A DNA stretch of 64,000 bases. Origin: Acidobacteriota bacterium. Lineage in GTDB: Bacteria; Acidobacteriota; Thermoanaerobaculia; Multivoradales; Multivoraceae. The stretch spans positions 1,178,001 to 1,242,000 of the forward strand of contig JAPOWR010000001.1 in the NCBI GenBank assembly GCA_026707545.1, given 5' to 3'. Within the stretch, counting starts at the first letter, position 1; every line of letters starts with the position of its first letter. The translations under genes were made by a program, and so were the position numbers. Positions 44,758 through 52,810 of this stretch are shown in pieces. Under the pieces are notes generated by a model. It ran no database searches, had not been told where the DNA came from, and worked only from the letters and a program-made list of their open reading frames with translations.

Positions 44758-46179
44758 ATGCCGGAGCAGCTCTCCGCGGCCGAGCGGGACGACCTTCGGG
44801 TCGGCCTGCGGATGGCCCACCCGCCCGACCCGGCGGTGCTGGCCGCGGAGCGGCGGCAACTGGCCGGACTCGAACAGGCGCCCCGGACCTCCCGCTGGCG
44901 CGCCTTTGCTGGCCTGATCGGCCCGGGCTACATGCAGAGCGCGATGACGCTCGGCAGCGGCACGGCGGCCTCCGCCCTGTTCGCCGGGGCGGTCTTCGGG
45001 TATCAGCTCCTGTGGGTCGCGCCGCTCGCCATGCTGCTGGGGCTGGTCATGCTCTCTGCCGTCGCCCACCAGACGCTGTCGACGGGTCTGCGGCCGTTCG
45101 ATGCGATGCGCCGCTTCGCGGGGGCGCCTCTGGCGTGGAGCTGGGCCCTGGGCGCGCTGATCGCGTCGATCGTCTGGCACTTCCCGCAGTACTCGCTGGC
45201 TTCCGCGGTTCTGGTGGACCTCGGCGAAGCGGCGGGGATCGAGGGGTTGCCGGCGCCGGCGCTGGGCTTCATCGTCCTCGTCTGGGCCGTGCTCATATCG
45301 TCGCTCTACGGCCGCCGGCCGGAGATGGTCCGGCTCTACGAGCGGCTCCTGCGGTACATGGTGTGGGGAATCGTCGTCTGCTTCGCCTGGGTCGTCTTCC
45401 GCACCGGAATCTCGGACTGGGGAGGCCTGGTCCGCGGCTTTACGGGCTTCACAATCCCGGGGGAGCGGAACGGCGTACTCGGCGTGACGGTGATTCTGAG
45501 CGGCCTGTCTGCCGCGGTAGGCATCAACATGGTGTTCCTCTACCCGTACTCGCTGCTCGCCCGCGGCTGGTCGCGCGAGCACAGGTCGCTGGCCCGGTTC
45601 GACCTCTGGACCGGAACCTTCGTGCCCTACGTCCTGGCCGCGAGTCTGATGGTGATCGCCGCGGCGAACACGATCCACCTCGATCCGTCCTATGACGGCG
45701 TGCGGCTGAGCCCGGTCGAGGCCGCGCAGTCCCTTGCGGCCGTCGCGGGTCCGGCAGTGGGGCGCGTGGTGTTCGATCTGGGCGTGCTCGGCATGGCCCT
45801 GTCGACGATCACCCTGCACATGCTGGCAACCGGGTTCGTGGCCTGCGAGTTGTTCGGCTGGGAGTTCGGCGGTACGAAGCACCGGTTCGCCATGCTGCTT
45901 CCCGCGCCCGGCGTGCTCGGGCCGGTGTTCTGGGGCGACATCGCGGTGTGGCTGGCGGTTCCCACGAACATCATCTGCGGTCTGTTCCTGCCGGCTGCCT
46001 ACATCGGCTTCGTCATCCTGCAGCGCAAGCGCGGCTATCTGGGGCCGGACCGACCGGAAGGTCCGCGAGGCTGGCTGTGGTGGGCCCTGATGGTCGGCGT
46101 CACCCTGTTCCTGACCGGTTTCATGGCCTGGTACGTCTGGACCCAGGGCCCGGGCTACTTCGGACGCCTGACCGGCTGA
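44758..46179 (+). CDS. Divergent Nramp-family transporter
   Basis: 473 residues, about 11 helices. LIGPGYMQSAMTLGSGTAASALFAGA occupies the Nramp TM1 position but lacks the DPGN metal motif. INMVFLYPYSLLARGW occupies TM6 but lacks the canonical M-P-H. Other helices (GYQLLWVAPLAMLLGLVMLS, MALSTITLHMLATGFVACELFG, AVPTNIICGLFLPAAYIGFVI) fit the fold. By homology a membrane divalent-cation or related transporter, but the loss of both metal motifs argues against classical Mn/Fe uptake. It appears leaderless (TAGCCT 7 nt upstream). It is 16 bp ahead of an ABC ATPase gene on the same strand. Confidence 0.85.
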   Translation: MPEQLSAAERDDLRVGLRMAHPPDPAVLAAERRQLAGLEQAPRTSRWRAFAGLIGPGYMQSAMTLGSGTAASALFAGAVFGYQLLWVAPLAMLLGLVMLSAVAHQTLSTGLRPFDAMRRFAGAPLAWSWALGALIASIVWHFPQYSLASAVLVDLGEAAGIEGLPAPALGFIVLVWAVLISSLYGRRPEMVRLYERLLRYMVWGIVVCFAWVVFRTGISDWGGLVRGFTGFTIPGERNGVLGVTVILSGLSAAVGINMVFLYPYSLLARGWSREHRSLARFDLWTGTFVPYVLAASLMVIAAANTIHLDPSYDGVRLSPVEAAQSLAAVAGPAVGRVVFDLGVLGMALSTITLHMLATGFVACELFGWEFGGTKHRFAMLLPAPGVLGPVFWGDIAVWLAVPTNIICGLFLPAAYIGFVILQRKRGYLGPDRPEGPRGWLWWALMVGVTLFLTGFMAWYVWTQGPGYFGRLTG

Positions 46180-46195
46180 CGACCGGTTTCGTCCC

Positions 46196-46930
46196 ATGCT
46201 CGAACTCCGGTCGGTCGGCATGCGCTTCGGAGCCGTCGAGGCGCTTCAGGCCGTCGATCTGGCGCTTGCCCCGGGTGAGGTCGTCGGACTGATGGGCGAC
46301 AACGGAGCCGGGAAGTCGACTCTGCTCAAGATCGTCGCGGGGAACTTCGCTCCGACATCGGGCGAGATCCGCTGGGACCGGCAGGCGGTCGAACTCACGC
46401 CACTCTCGGCCCGCGAGCACGGCATCGAGGCCGTGTACCAGGACCTCGCCCTGTGCGACAACCTCTCGGCGACGGCAAACGTGTTCCTGGGCCGCGAGTT
46501 GCACCGCAGGCTGTTCGGGATCCTGCCGGTGCTGGACCACGCCGCGATGCGGAAGAGGTCGGCCGAGTTGTTCGACGAACTCGGGTCCGATACCCGACCG
46601 GACGACCTCGTACGGAGGATGTCGGGAGGGCAGCGTCAGGCTACGGCGCTGGCTCGTGCCCGTCTCAGTGCGCCCCGCCTCATGCTGCTCGACGAGCCGA
46701 CCGCCGCGATCAGCGTGCGCCAGATCGCCGAGGTGCTGGAGCTCATTCGGAGCCTGCGCGGCCAAGGGGTTTCCGTGCTCCTGATTTCCCACCGGATGTC
46801 GGACGTCTTCGCGGTCGCGGACCGCGTCGTCGTGCTGAGACGAGGGCGGAAGGTGGCTGACAAGGGGATCGCCGAGTCGTCGCCGGAGGAGGTCACCGCG
46901 CTGATCACCGGTGCGATCGAAGCCGCGTGA
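46196..46930 (+). CDS. Sugar-type ABC importer ATPase (single domain)
   Basis: 244 residues. Walker A GDNGAGKST, VYQDLALCDNLSATANVFLGREL (typical of RbsA/XylG-type proteins), signature RMSGGQRQATALARA, Walker B LMLLDEPTAAIS and H-loop LLISHRM are intact. RbsA proteins usually carry two such domains (about 500 residues); this is one, as in FrcA-type systems. It overlaps the permease by 4 bp. Start ATG at 46196; no obvious ribosome site. Confidence 0.92.
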   Translation: MLELRSVGMRFGAVEALQAVDLALAPGEVVGLMGDNGAGKSTLLKIVAGNFAPTSGEIRWDRQAVELTPLSAREHGIEAVYQDLALCDNLSATANVFLGRELHRRLFGILPVLDHAAMRKRSAELFDELGSDTRPDDLVRRMSGGQRQATALARARLSAPRLMLLDEPTAAISVRQIAEVLELIRSLRGQGVSVLLISHRMSDVFAVADRVVVLRRGRKVADKGIAESSPEEVTALITGAIEAA

Positions 46931-47883
46931 AGAGCCTCCGTCGAGCGCCGCAGTCGCTGTGGGTGACCCTGACCGTCGCGGCTCTGGCCGGTGTGATGAG
47001 CCTGGTCTCCGAGCCGTTCGCGAGCGCCGACAACATCTTCAACATCAGCCGCAACTTCGCGTTCATCGGCCTGATCGCCCTCGGACAGACGGCGGTCATC
47101 GCGACCGGCGGTATCGACCTTTCGGTCGGTTCGGTGATGGGGCTTGTGGGAATCGTCACTGGCCTGGTTCTGGCGTCGGGTCAGCCGTTGATCGTGGCAG
47201 CGGCGGCCGGACTCGGCTGCGCTCTGCTGTGCGGACTGGCCAACGGTGCGTTGGTGGCGTACTTCCGCCTGTCGCCCTTCGTCGTCACCCTCGGGATGTT
47301 GAGCATCGCGCGGTCGTTGGCCCTCGTGATCTCGAACAACAAGATGATCCACGACTTCGGTCCCGATGAGGAGCTGCTGCTCACCCTTGGCGGCGGGCGC
47401 TTCCTCGGAGTCGCGAACCCCGTCTGGCTGCTGATCGTCGCGGCGCTCTGCGCGTCCGGCTGGTTCCGGTACAGCCGTCTGGCGCGGCACGTTCTCGCGG
47501 TCGGAGGCAACGAGGACTCGACCCGGCTGGCAGGCGTGCCGGTCGCCCGAGTGAAGCTCACGGTCTACGTCCTCAGCTCCCTCCTCGCCGGCGTGTCGGC
47601 GATCCTGATGATCGGCTGGCTGGGGGCAGTGACGAACGCCCTGGGCCAGAACTACGAACTGCGCGTCATCGCCTCGGCGGTGATTGGCGGCGCCAACTTG
47701 ATGGGCGGGGAAGGCGGCGCTTTCGGCGCCGTAGCGGGCGCGGCGCTGATCGAACTGATCCGCAACAGCCTGCTGCTTCTGGGTGTGGACCCGTACTGGC
47801 AGGGAGCCTTCATCGGGGGATCGATCATCGCGGCTATGCTGGTCGAGCGGATCCGGCGTACGGGTCGCACTGGAGACCATTGA
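46927..47883 (+). CDS. Ribose/xylose-type ABC importer permease
   Basis: 318 residues, 8-10 helices. NIFNISRNFAFIGLIALGQTAVIATGGIDLSVGSVMGL and ANGALVAYFRLSPFVVTLGM are hallmark RbsC segments. AVIGGANLMGGEGGAFGAVAGAALIELI is the conserved cytoplasmic loop and following helix. GTG at 46927 overlaps the ATPase stop by 4 bp. With the ATPase and the binding protein it forms a complete carbohydrate-uptake ABC importer. The sugar is not identifiable; no catabolic genes follow. Confidence 0.93.
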   Translation: MKSLRRAPQSLWVTLTVAALAGVMSLVSEPFASADNIFNISRNFAFIGLIALGQTAVIATGGIDLSVGSVMGLVGIVTGLVLASGQPLIVAAAAGLGCALLCGLANGALVAYFRLSPFVVTLGMLSIARSLALVISNNKMIHDFGPDEELLLTLGGGRFLGVANPVWLLIVAALCASGWFRYSRLARHVLAVGGNEDSTRLAGVPVARVKLTVYVLSSLLAGVSAILMIGWLGAVTNALGQNYELRVIASAVIGGANLMGGEGGAFGAVAGAALIELIRNSLLLLGVDPYWQGAFIGGSIIAAMLVERIRRTGRTGDH

Positions 47884-47942
47884 CCGGTTCGGGGGCTGTG
47901 TCGCCGCCGGTTTCTCCACCTGGAACAGAGGAGTGGGTGAGT

Positions 47943-48977
47943 GTGACGACGGGACGATGGAGCGGTCGCCATGTGCCCCCTTCATGCGCGGCCTCGGTCG
48001 CCGCCGCGGTTCTGACGATTTCTCTCGCGGGCTGCGCGCAGGAGGAGACGGGCTACACGTTCGCCCTGGTCCCCAAGGCGATGAACAATCCGTTCTTCGA
48101 CTTCGCTCGCGACGGCTGCATGCAGGCCGCCGCCGAGCTCGAGGGCGTCGACTGCCTGTACATCGGTCCCAGCGAACACACCGAAGCCGACCAGATCCAG
48201 GTGGTCGAGGACCTGATCACGCGGCGGGTGGACGGTCTGGCGGTTTCGCCGTCGAACGCGACGGCGATGGCGCGTGCGCTCGTGCGGGCACACGAGGCCG
48301 GCATACCCGTGATCACCTGGGACTCCGATCTGCTGGCAGAGGACGCGGGCCTGCGGTCGACCTACGTCGGCACCGAAAACCGAGCCATGGGTGTCGAGCA
48401 GGCCAGGCTGCTGCGGGAACTGAAGCCGGAAGGAGGCAGCCTCTGCATCCAGTCCGGCGGCGCCGCGGCGATGAACCACAACGAAAGGATGCAGGGGCTC
48501 CGGGACACGCTGGCCGGAGTCGAGTCCGACGCTCCCCCCGGTGTTCGGCTCGAGGGGGACAACGGGTGGACCGAAGTCGAGGCCTGCCCGCTGTACACGA
48601 ACGACGACTTCCCTCTGGCGGTGCAGCAGATGGCCGACGTGCTGGCCTCCGAGCCGGACCTGGACGTCTTCTCGATCACGGGCGGTTTCCCGCAGTTCGT
48701 CGACCAGGCCTACCGGCAGGCGGTGGAGCCGCACCGGGACCGGATCGAAGCGAAGGACCTCGTGATCATCGGCGCCGACGTTCTGCCGATGCAGTTGGAT
48801 CTCCTGGCCGAGGGTCTGAGCCACGGACAAGTGGGGCAGAGGCCCTACGCGATGGGGTACCGGTCGATGAAGGTCCTGCTGGAACTCGTGAACGGCGGTT
48901 CCGTGGAGGATCCGATCTACACGGGTCTGGACGTCCTGACCAGTTCCGAGGACGTCGAGGCGTTCAGGGCCCGCTAG
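47943..48977 (+). CDS. Sugar ABC transporter substrate-binding lipoprotein
   Basis: About 344 residues. The signal peptide and lipobox (VLTISLAGC-AQ) precede GYTFALVPKAMNNPFFDFARDGC, the periplasmic-binding-protein type 1 start. ITRRVDGLAVSPSNATAM, GIPVITWDSDL, STYVGTENRAMGVEQA and PIYTGLDVLT are RbsB-like. I chose GTG at 47943 because agaggag lies 9 nt upstream; in-frame GTG at 47937 and TTG at 47880 are alternatives. It binds an unknown sugar or cyclitol for the two upstream proteins. Its end overlaps the convergent VWFA-related gene by 14 bp. Confidence 0.9.
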   Translation: MTTGRWSGRHVPPSCAASVAAAVLTISLAGCAQEETGYTFALVPKAMNNPFFDFARDGCMQAAAELEGVDCLYIGPSEHTEADQIQVVEDLITRRVDGLAVSPSNATAMARALVRAHEAGIPVITWDSDLLAEDAGLRSTYVGTENRAMGVEQARLLRELKPEGGSLCIQSGGAAAMNHNERMQGLRDTLAGVESDAPPGVRLEGDNGWTEVEACPLYTNDDFPLAVQQMADVLASEPDLDVFSITGGFPQFVDQAYRQAVEPHRDRIEAKDLVIIGADVLPMQLDLLAEGLSHGQVGQRPYAMGYRSMKVLLELVNGGSVEDPIYTGLDVLTSSEDVEAFRAR

Positions 48978-50769
48978 CGCCCCTCAGGTCGACATCTCGG
49001 ACCAGATAGCTGCCGCGGCCCGAGGCCTCGTCTCGAATACCGACCGCGACCGCGAATTGGCCCGGCGGCAGGTCCATGTTCACGACGACGGCAGCAGTGG
49101 CCGGCTCTGCCTGAAGCTCCGCCTCGGTCAGAGTCAACGTCTTCTGTCGCATCGGCGTTCGGTGGCCGTCTTCGTCCTCCGCCACCAGCAGAATGCGCAA
49201 CGCTCCGGATGTACCCTCCGGTCCAGGAAGGAAGGTGAGCGCCGAAGCCGGAACCCGGACCTTCACCTGCAGCGTGGTCTGTCCCCCGTCCGCCGTTGGC
49301 GACGGCTCGCCGAATGCCACCTCGGCAGCGAGGGGGTTGGTCTGCTCGTCGAGCTTCAGGGCGGCAAAGAGCCGATCCGCGAGCCGCTGGTCCGCCGACT
49401 TCAGAACGTAGGAGCGCCGGTAGCGTACGCGCCAGGTCTTTCTCGGCTTCGTCAGCCGGACTTCGATCTGGCGGATAGGATGGCGGCGGTCCGGCGGCGC
49501 GCGGTAGCCGAGCGAGTAGTAGGAGCCAAAGTCCGAAGCGATCTCCTCCAGGGCTTCGGCGGGATGAGCCTGATTGAAGACCGCGCGGCCACCCGTCTCG
49601 TCCGCCAGCAGGCTGAGCGTTGCCTGGAGGTTGTCGACCCGGAGACGGTCGTTCTCGGTGCTGGGGAGCAGGACGTTGGAGAGTCGGGAGTCGCGGGTGC
49701 CGCCGAATCCCTCGATTTCGGCGAGCGGGCCGGCTAAGGTCGGGTCGGTCGAGGAGGAAGCTCGAACCCCGCCGGCGTCCACCGGGTAGATCGTCACGCG
49801 GTTGGCGTTGCTGAAGGCGCTGAAGCGGTTGAAGAGTGACGTGTCGTCCCACTCGCGCTCCAGGGCGTCTGTTTCGGACTGCCGGTCGGCGCAGATCTGA
49901 CCCAGGTAGTGGAAGAGTTCGGCCCCCGGGCGCTGGGGCAGTCCGTCACTGACGTAGACGATGGCCTTGGGACCGGGCAGGCCGCCCAGTGCGGTCGTCA
50001 GTTCGGCGAGCGAGGAGACCGACGTCGCGACCCGGGTTTGCATCGCGGCGGCGTACTGGTTGGCGGCGCCCAGGAACGCCCCCCAGGTGTCGACGCAGGG
50101 AACGCAGCCGGGATTGAAGGCGCTGGCTGGCGGCTGCACGCACGCTTCATAGGCGGTCCGGATCTCACCCAGTGTGCGGCGGCGGAGCAGCTCGTCGTCG
50201 TGGAGGCCGGAACGAGGCTCTTCGCGCAGTTGCTCCAGTGCGCCGAGGAGCCTCCGCGGCTCCTCAGTGAAGGGGACCCGAACGTTCAACTCCGGATCGC
50301 CGGTGGCGAGCAGAAAGCGGATTCCTCGTCCCTGATCGCGCCGGGCGCTCAGGAAGGAGGCGAGGTCTTCTTCGATACGAAGCAGGTTGGCGTGGCTCGT
50401 ACGGTAGCGGTCGACGTAGAGCGCCACCATCAGCGGGGCGTCGGTGTCCGAGACCGATTCCAGTTCACCTCCGTCCGTCCACAGCAAGTCCTCCCGGGCC
50501 GCGGCGCTCAGGAAGTTGGTGATCTCGACCGGCACGCCGTCCTCGTAGACCTCAAAGTCGGCCGCGGCCAGGTCGGCAACGGGCTGGCCCCGACGGTTCG
50601 TGACGTGCACGTCAATGTTCACGATGTTGACGGTGACCTGCTCCGCGACGGTCGCGGCCGGCACTTCCGGTTCCCCCTGCTCCTGGGCGGGGCACGGAAC
50701 GGAGAAGGCGCACACTCCGGCGGCGAACGAGGCGGCGGAGATCCGCGCGCACTGTGTGATCAGCGGCAC
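48964..50769 (-). CDS. VWFA-related secreted protein (acidobacterial type)
   Basis: About 601 residues from GTG at 50769. The signal segment ISAASFAAGVCAFSVPCPAQ is followed by VNIVNIDVHVTNRRGQPVADLAAADFEVYEDGVPVEITNF, the signature opening of the VWFA-related family TIGR03436 first defined in Acidobacteria. The A-domain-like region reads LMVALYVDRYRTSHANLL and KAIVYVSDGLPQRPG but has no D-x-S-x-S MIDAS motif. A C-terminal beta-rich domain carries GYRAPPDRRHPIRQIEVRL. It is likely exported and protein-binding; the role is unknown. It shares a candidate -10 box with the divergent PIG-L gene 20 bp away. Confidence 0.83.
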   Translation of the reverse strand: MPLITQCARISAASFAAGVCAFSVPCPAQEQGEPEVPAATVAEQVTVNIVNIDVHVTNRRGQPVADLAAADFEVYEDGVPVEITNFLSAAAREDLLWTDGGELESVSDTDAPLMVALYVDRYRTSHANLLRIEEDLASFLSARRDQGRGIRFLLATGDPELNVRVPFTEEPRRLLGALEQLREEPRSGLHDDELLRRRTLGEIRTAYEACVQPPASAFNPGCVPCVDTWGAFLGAANQYAAAMQTRVATSVSSLAELTTALGGLPGPKAIVYVSDGLPQRPGAELFHYLGQICADRQSETDALEREWDDTSLFNRFSAFSNANRVTIYPVDAGGVRASSSTDPTLAGPLAEIEGFGGTRDSRLSNVLLPSTENDRLRVDNLQATLSLLADETGGRAVFNQAHPAEALEEIASDFGSYYSLGYRAPPDRRHPIRQIEVRLTKPRKTWRVRYRRSYVLKSADQRLADRLFAALKLDEQTNPLAAEVAFGEPSPTADGGQTTLQVKVRVPASALTFLPGPEGTSGALRILLVAEDEDGHRTPMRQKTLTLTEAELQAEPATAAVVVNMDLPPGQFAVAVGIRDEASGRGSYLVRDVDLRGASGP

Positions 50770-50775
50770 CGATTC

Positions 50776-50783
50776 ACTATACT
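50776..50783. promoter_or_regulatory. Shared bidirectional -10 element (ACTATACT)
   Basis: TATACT on plus (50778-50783) lies 6 bases before the GTG at 50790. TATAGT on minus (50781-50776) lies 6 bases before the GTG at 50769. The two boxes overlap on a common TATA core, and the whole spacer between the start codons is 20 bp, so both predicted transcripts would begin at or next to their start codons. Confidence 0.55.
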
Positions 50784-50789
50784 GCCGCG

Positions 50790-51671
50790 GTGGTCGATTC
50801 TGCCGGGAACGCTTGGTTCCGGGCGTTCCTGGCCGGAGGTGTCCTCGCGACGGGTCTGGTTGTCCTTGCCGCGGCCGCGGAACCCGTAATGGCTCAGGTT
50901 TCACGCCCCGAACCCGAGTACGCAGGATCGGACCGGATCGAGGAGTGGTCCGGGCGGCGGATCCTGGTCGTCACCCCCCACCCCGACGACGAGACGTTCA
51001 CTTCGGGCGGCACGCTGGCGTTGCTGGCGGCCAACGGCAACGACATCCAGGTCGTCGTCTACACGACGGACAACGCCGGCTCCCGGGATCCGGAGATGAC
51101 GAAGGACCGGCTGAAGGCGATCCGGCGGGCCGAGGAGGAGGAAGCCTGCCGTATTCTGGGTATCCCGAAGAAGAACATCCACTGGCTCGGGCACGACGAC
51201 GGCATGCTGGAGTACGTCGACCGACGCGCGCTGACGAAGCAGGTCGCGCGCGAGATCAGGCGTTTCAAGCCCCATGCCCTGTTCTCGGTCGACCCCGGAT
51301 CGCCCTACGAGCAGTACCACAAGTCGGATCACCGCTCGGGCGCGATCATCACCGTCGACGCGATCCGGGCCGCGCGCTGGCGGCTTTACTTCCCGGAACT
51401 GGAAGCGGAGGGCTTCGAGGCGTGGAGCGTGCCGCTTGTCTTCTTCTACTACAGCGCGAACCCGAACTACACGGTCGACATCACGGATGTGGCGGAGCAG
51501 AAGGCGCGCGCATCGGCGGCCCACATCAGCCAGTTCGGCTCCCTCGTCGATCGTTACGACCCCAGCACCATCGCCGAGCAGAAGAAGGAGGTGGCGGCCC
51601 GCCTGCTGGAGCGGGCCGAGCGCGAGAACGGCAGGGTGGTGGAGCGTTTCCGCCGCTCCGAGGCCTATTGA
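50790..51671 (+). CDS. PIG-L (LmbE-like) deacetylase family protein
   Basis: 293 residues from GTG at 50790. A hydrophobic N-terminus (FRAFLAGGVLATGLVVLAAAA) suggests a signal peptide or anchor. ILVVTPHPDDETFTSGGTL holds the zinc motif H-P-D-D, DKLK-like RLKAIRRAEEEEACRILG follows, and YHKSDHRSG supplies the third zinc ligand. It is expected to be an N-deacetylase on amino sugars or related amides; the substrate is unknown. An extracytoplasmic location would be unusual for MshB/LmbE-type enzymes but matches secreted members. It abuts the downstream luciferase-like gene (GTG right after the stop). Confidence 0.88.
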   Translation: MVDSAGNAWFRAFLAGGVLATGLVVLAAAAEPVMAQVSRPEPEYAGSDRIEEWSGRRILVVTPHPDDETFTSGGTLALLAANGNDIQVVVYTTDNAGSRDPEMTKDRLKAIRRAEEEEACRILGIPKKNIHWLGHDDGMLEYVDRRALTKQVAREIRRFKPHALFSVDPGSPYEQYHKSDHRSGAIITVDAIRAARWRLYFPELEAEGFEAWSVPLVFFYYSANPNYTVDITDVAEQKARASAAHISQFGSLVDRYDPSTIAEQKKEVAARLLERAERENGRVVERFRRSEAY

Positions 51672-52763
51672 GTGCCGGCGACCGGAACGGATTCGAGCCG
51701 CAACCCGGACGCCCCGCAGTCTCCGCCGGCCCTGACGCTGAGCGTGCTGGACCAGTGCCCGATACGGACTGGCGCCACCGCGGGCGATGCCGTCCTGGAG
51801 GCGGTGAAGCTGGCGCAGGCCGCGGATCGGCTCGGTTACCGGCGCTACTGGCTGGCTGAGCACCACAATTCGGAGTCCCTTGCCTGCGCCGCACCCGAGG
51901 CCCTGATCGGGCAGGTGGCTGCGGCGACGAAACGGATGCGGGTCGGTTCAGGCGGCGTGATGCTGAGCCACTACAGCGCCCTCAAGGTGGCCGAGGTGTT
52001 CCGAATGCTCGAGACCCTGTACCCGGGACGCATCGACTTAGGGATCGGTCGCGCCCCGGGCTCGGATCGTCTGACCGCCCGCGTTCTTGCACACGGTCCG
52101 GGACGACTGGGAGTCCAGCACTACCCCGAGCAGGTGGCTCACCTGCTCGGCTATCTGGGCCGTGGCCACGAGGACGAGCGCCTGAACGGGATTCGCGCCA
52201 TGCCCCAGGGCGATACCCAGCCGGAGGTCTGGTTACTCGGCTCCAGCCTCGGTTCCGCCCGGTTCGCTGCCTGGTTCGGCTGCCCCTACAGTTTCGCCCA
52301 CTTCATTCAACCCCGGGAGGCCGAAGCCGCGCTCGATCTGTATCGCAGCGAGTACCGGCCCTCTGAGCGACACCCTGAGCCACAGGCGAGTGTCGGCATC
52401 AGCGCGATCGTCGCGGCAACGGACGAGGAGGCGCGGCGCCAGTCCCTCAGCCGCTTCCTGTGGTGGATCCGGCTGACCCAGGGACGCCCGGGGCCCTTCC
52501 CCAGCCTCGAGGAGGCGGAAGAGTACGAGTTCACCGAGCGCGACCTCGTGGTCAAGGAGAAGATGCAGGCCCGCAGCCTGATCGGATCGCCCGATGCGGT
52601 GCGGGAGCGGGCGGAGGACCTGGCGGGGCGGCTGGGAGTGGATGAACTGGTCGTGCTGACGATCTGTCCCAGCTTCGATGCCCGGGTCCGTTCATACGAG
52701 TTGCTGGCCGGGGCGATCGGGATCGCGTCTTCATCGGTTGACAGCCGCGCCCCTGAAGCCTGA
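51672..52763 (+). CDS. LLM class flavin-dependent oxidoreductase (bacterial-luciferase-like)
   Basis: 363 residues. [78 protein letters not shown] and [23 protein letters not shown] are signatures of the MsnO8/YhbW-type luciferase-like monooxygenases. It likely uses FMNH2 and O2 in the cytoplasm. GTG at 51672 directly follows the PIG-L stop, so the genes are coupled. The first 20 residues are unconserved. It is a different subfamily from the two F420-type enzymes at the left end of the window. Confidence 0.9.
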   Translation: MPATGTDSSRNPDAPQSPPALTLSVLDQCPIRTGATAGDAVLEAVKLAQAADRLGYRRYWLAEHHNSESLACAAPEALIGQVAAATKRMRVGSGGVMLSHYSALKVAEVFRMLETLYPGRIDLGIGRAPGSDRLTARVLAHGPGRLGVQHYPEQVAHLLGYLGRGHEDERLNGIRAMPQGDTQPEVWLLGSSLGSARFAAWFGCPYSFAHFIQPREAEAALDLYRSEYRPSERHPEPQASVGISAIVAATDEEARRQSLSRFLWWIRLTQGRPGPFPSLEEAEEYEFTERDLVVKEKMQARSLIGSPDAVRERAEDLAGRLGVDELVVLTICPSFDARVRSYELLAGAIGIASSSVDSRAPEA

Positions 52764-52810
52764 GGATCCACCCGGACAAGCGCTGTTCGAGTCCCTGGAG
52801 GTATAGGACG

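Noticed and set aside
52764-52810. SAH riboswitch before ahcY
   Set aside because: The gap is only 47 bp and shows a normal ggagg site, too short for the known aptamer.
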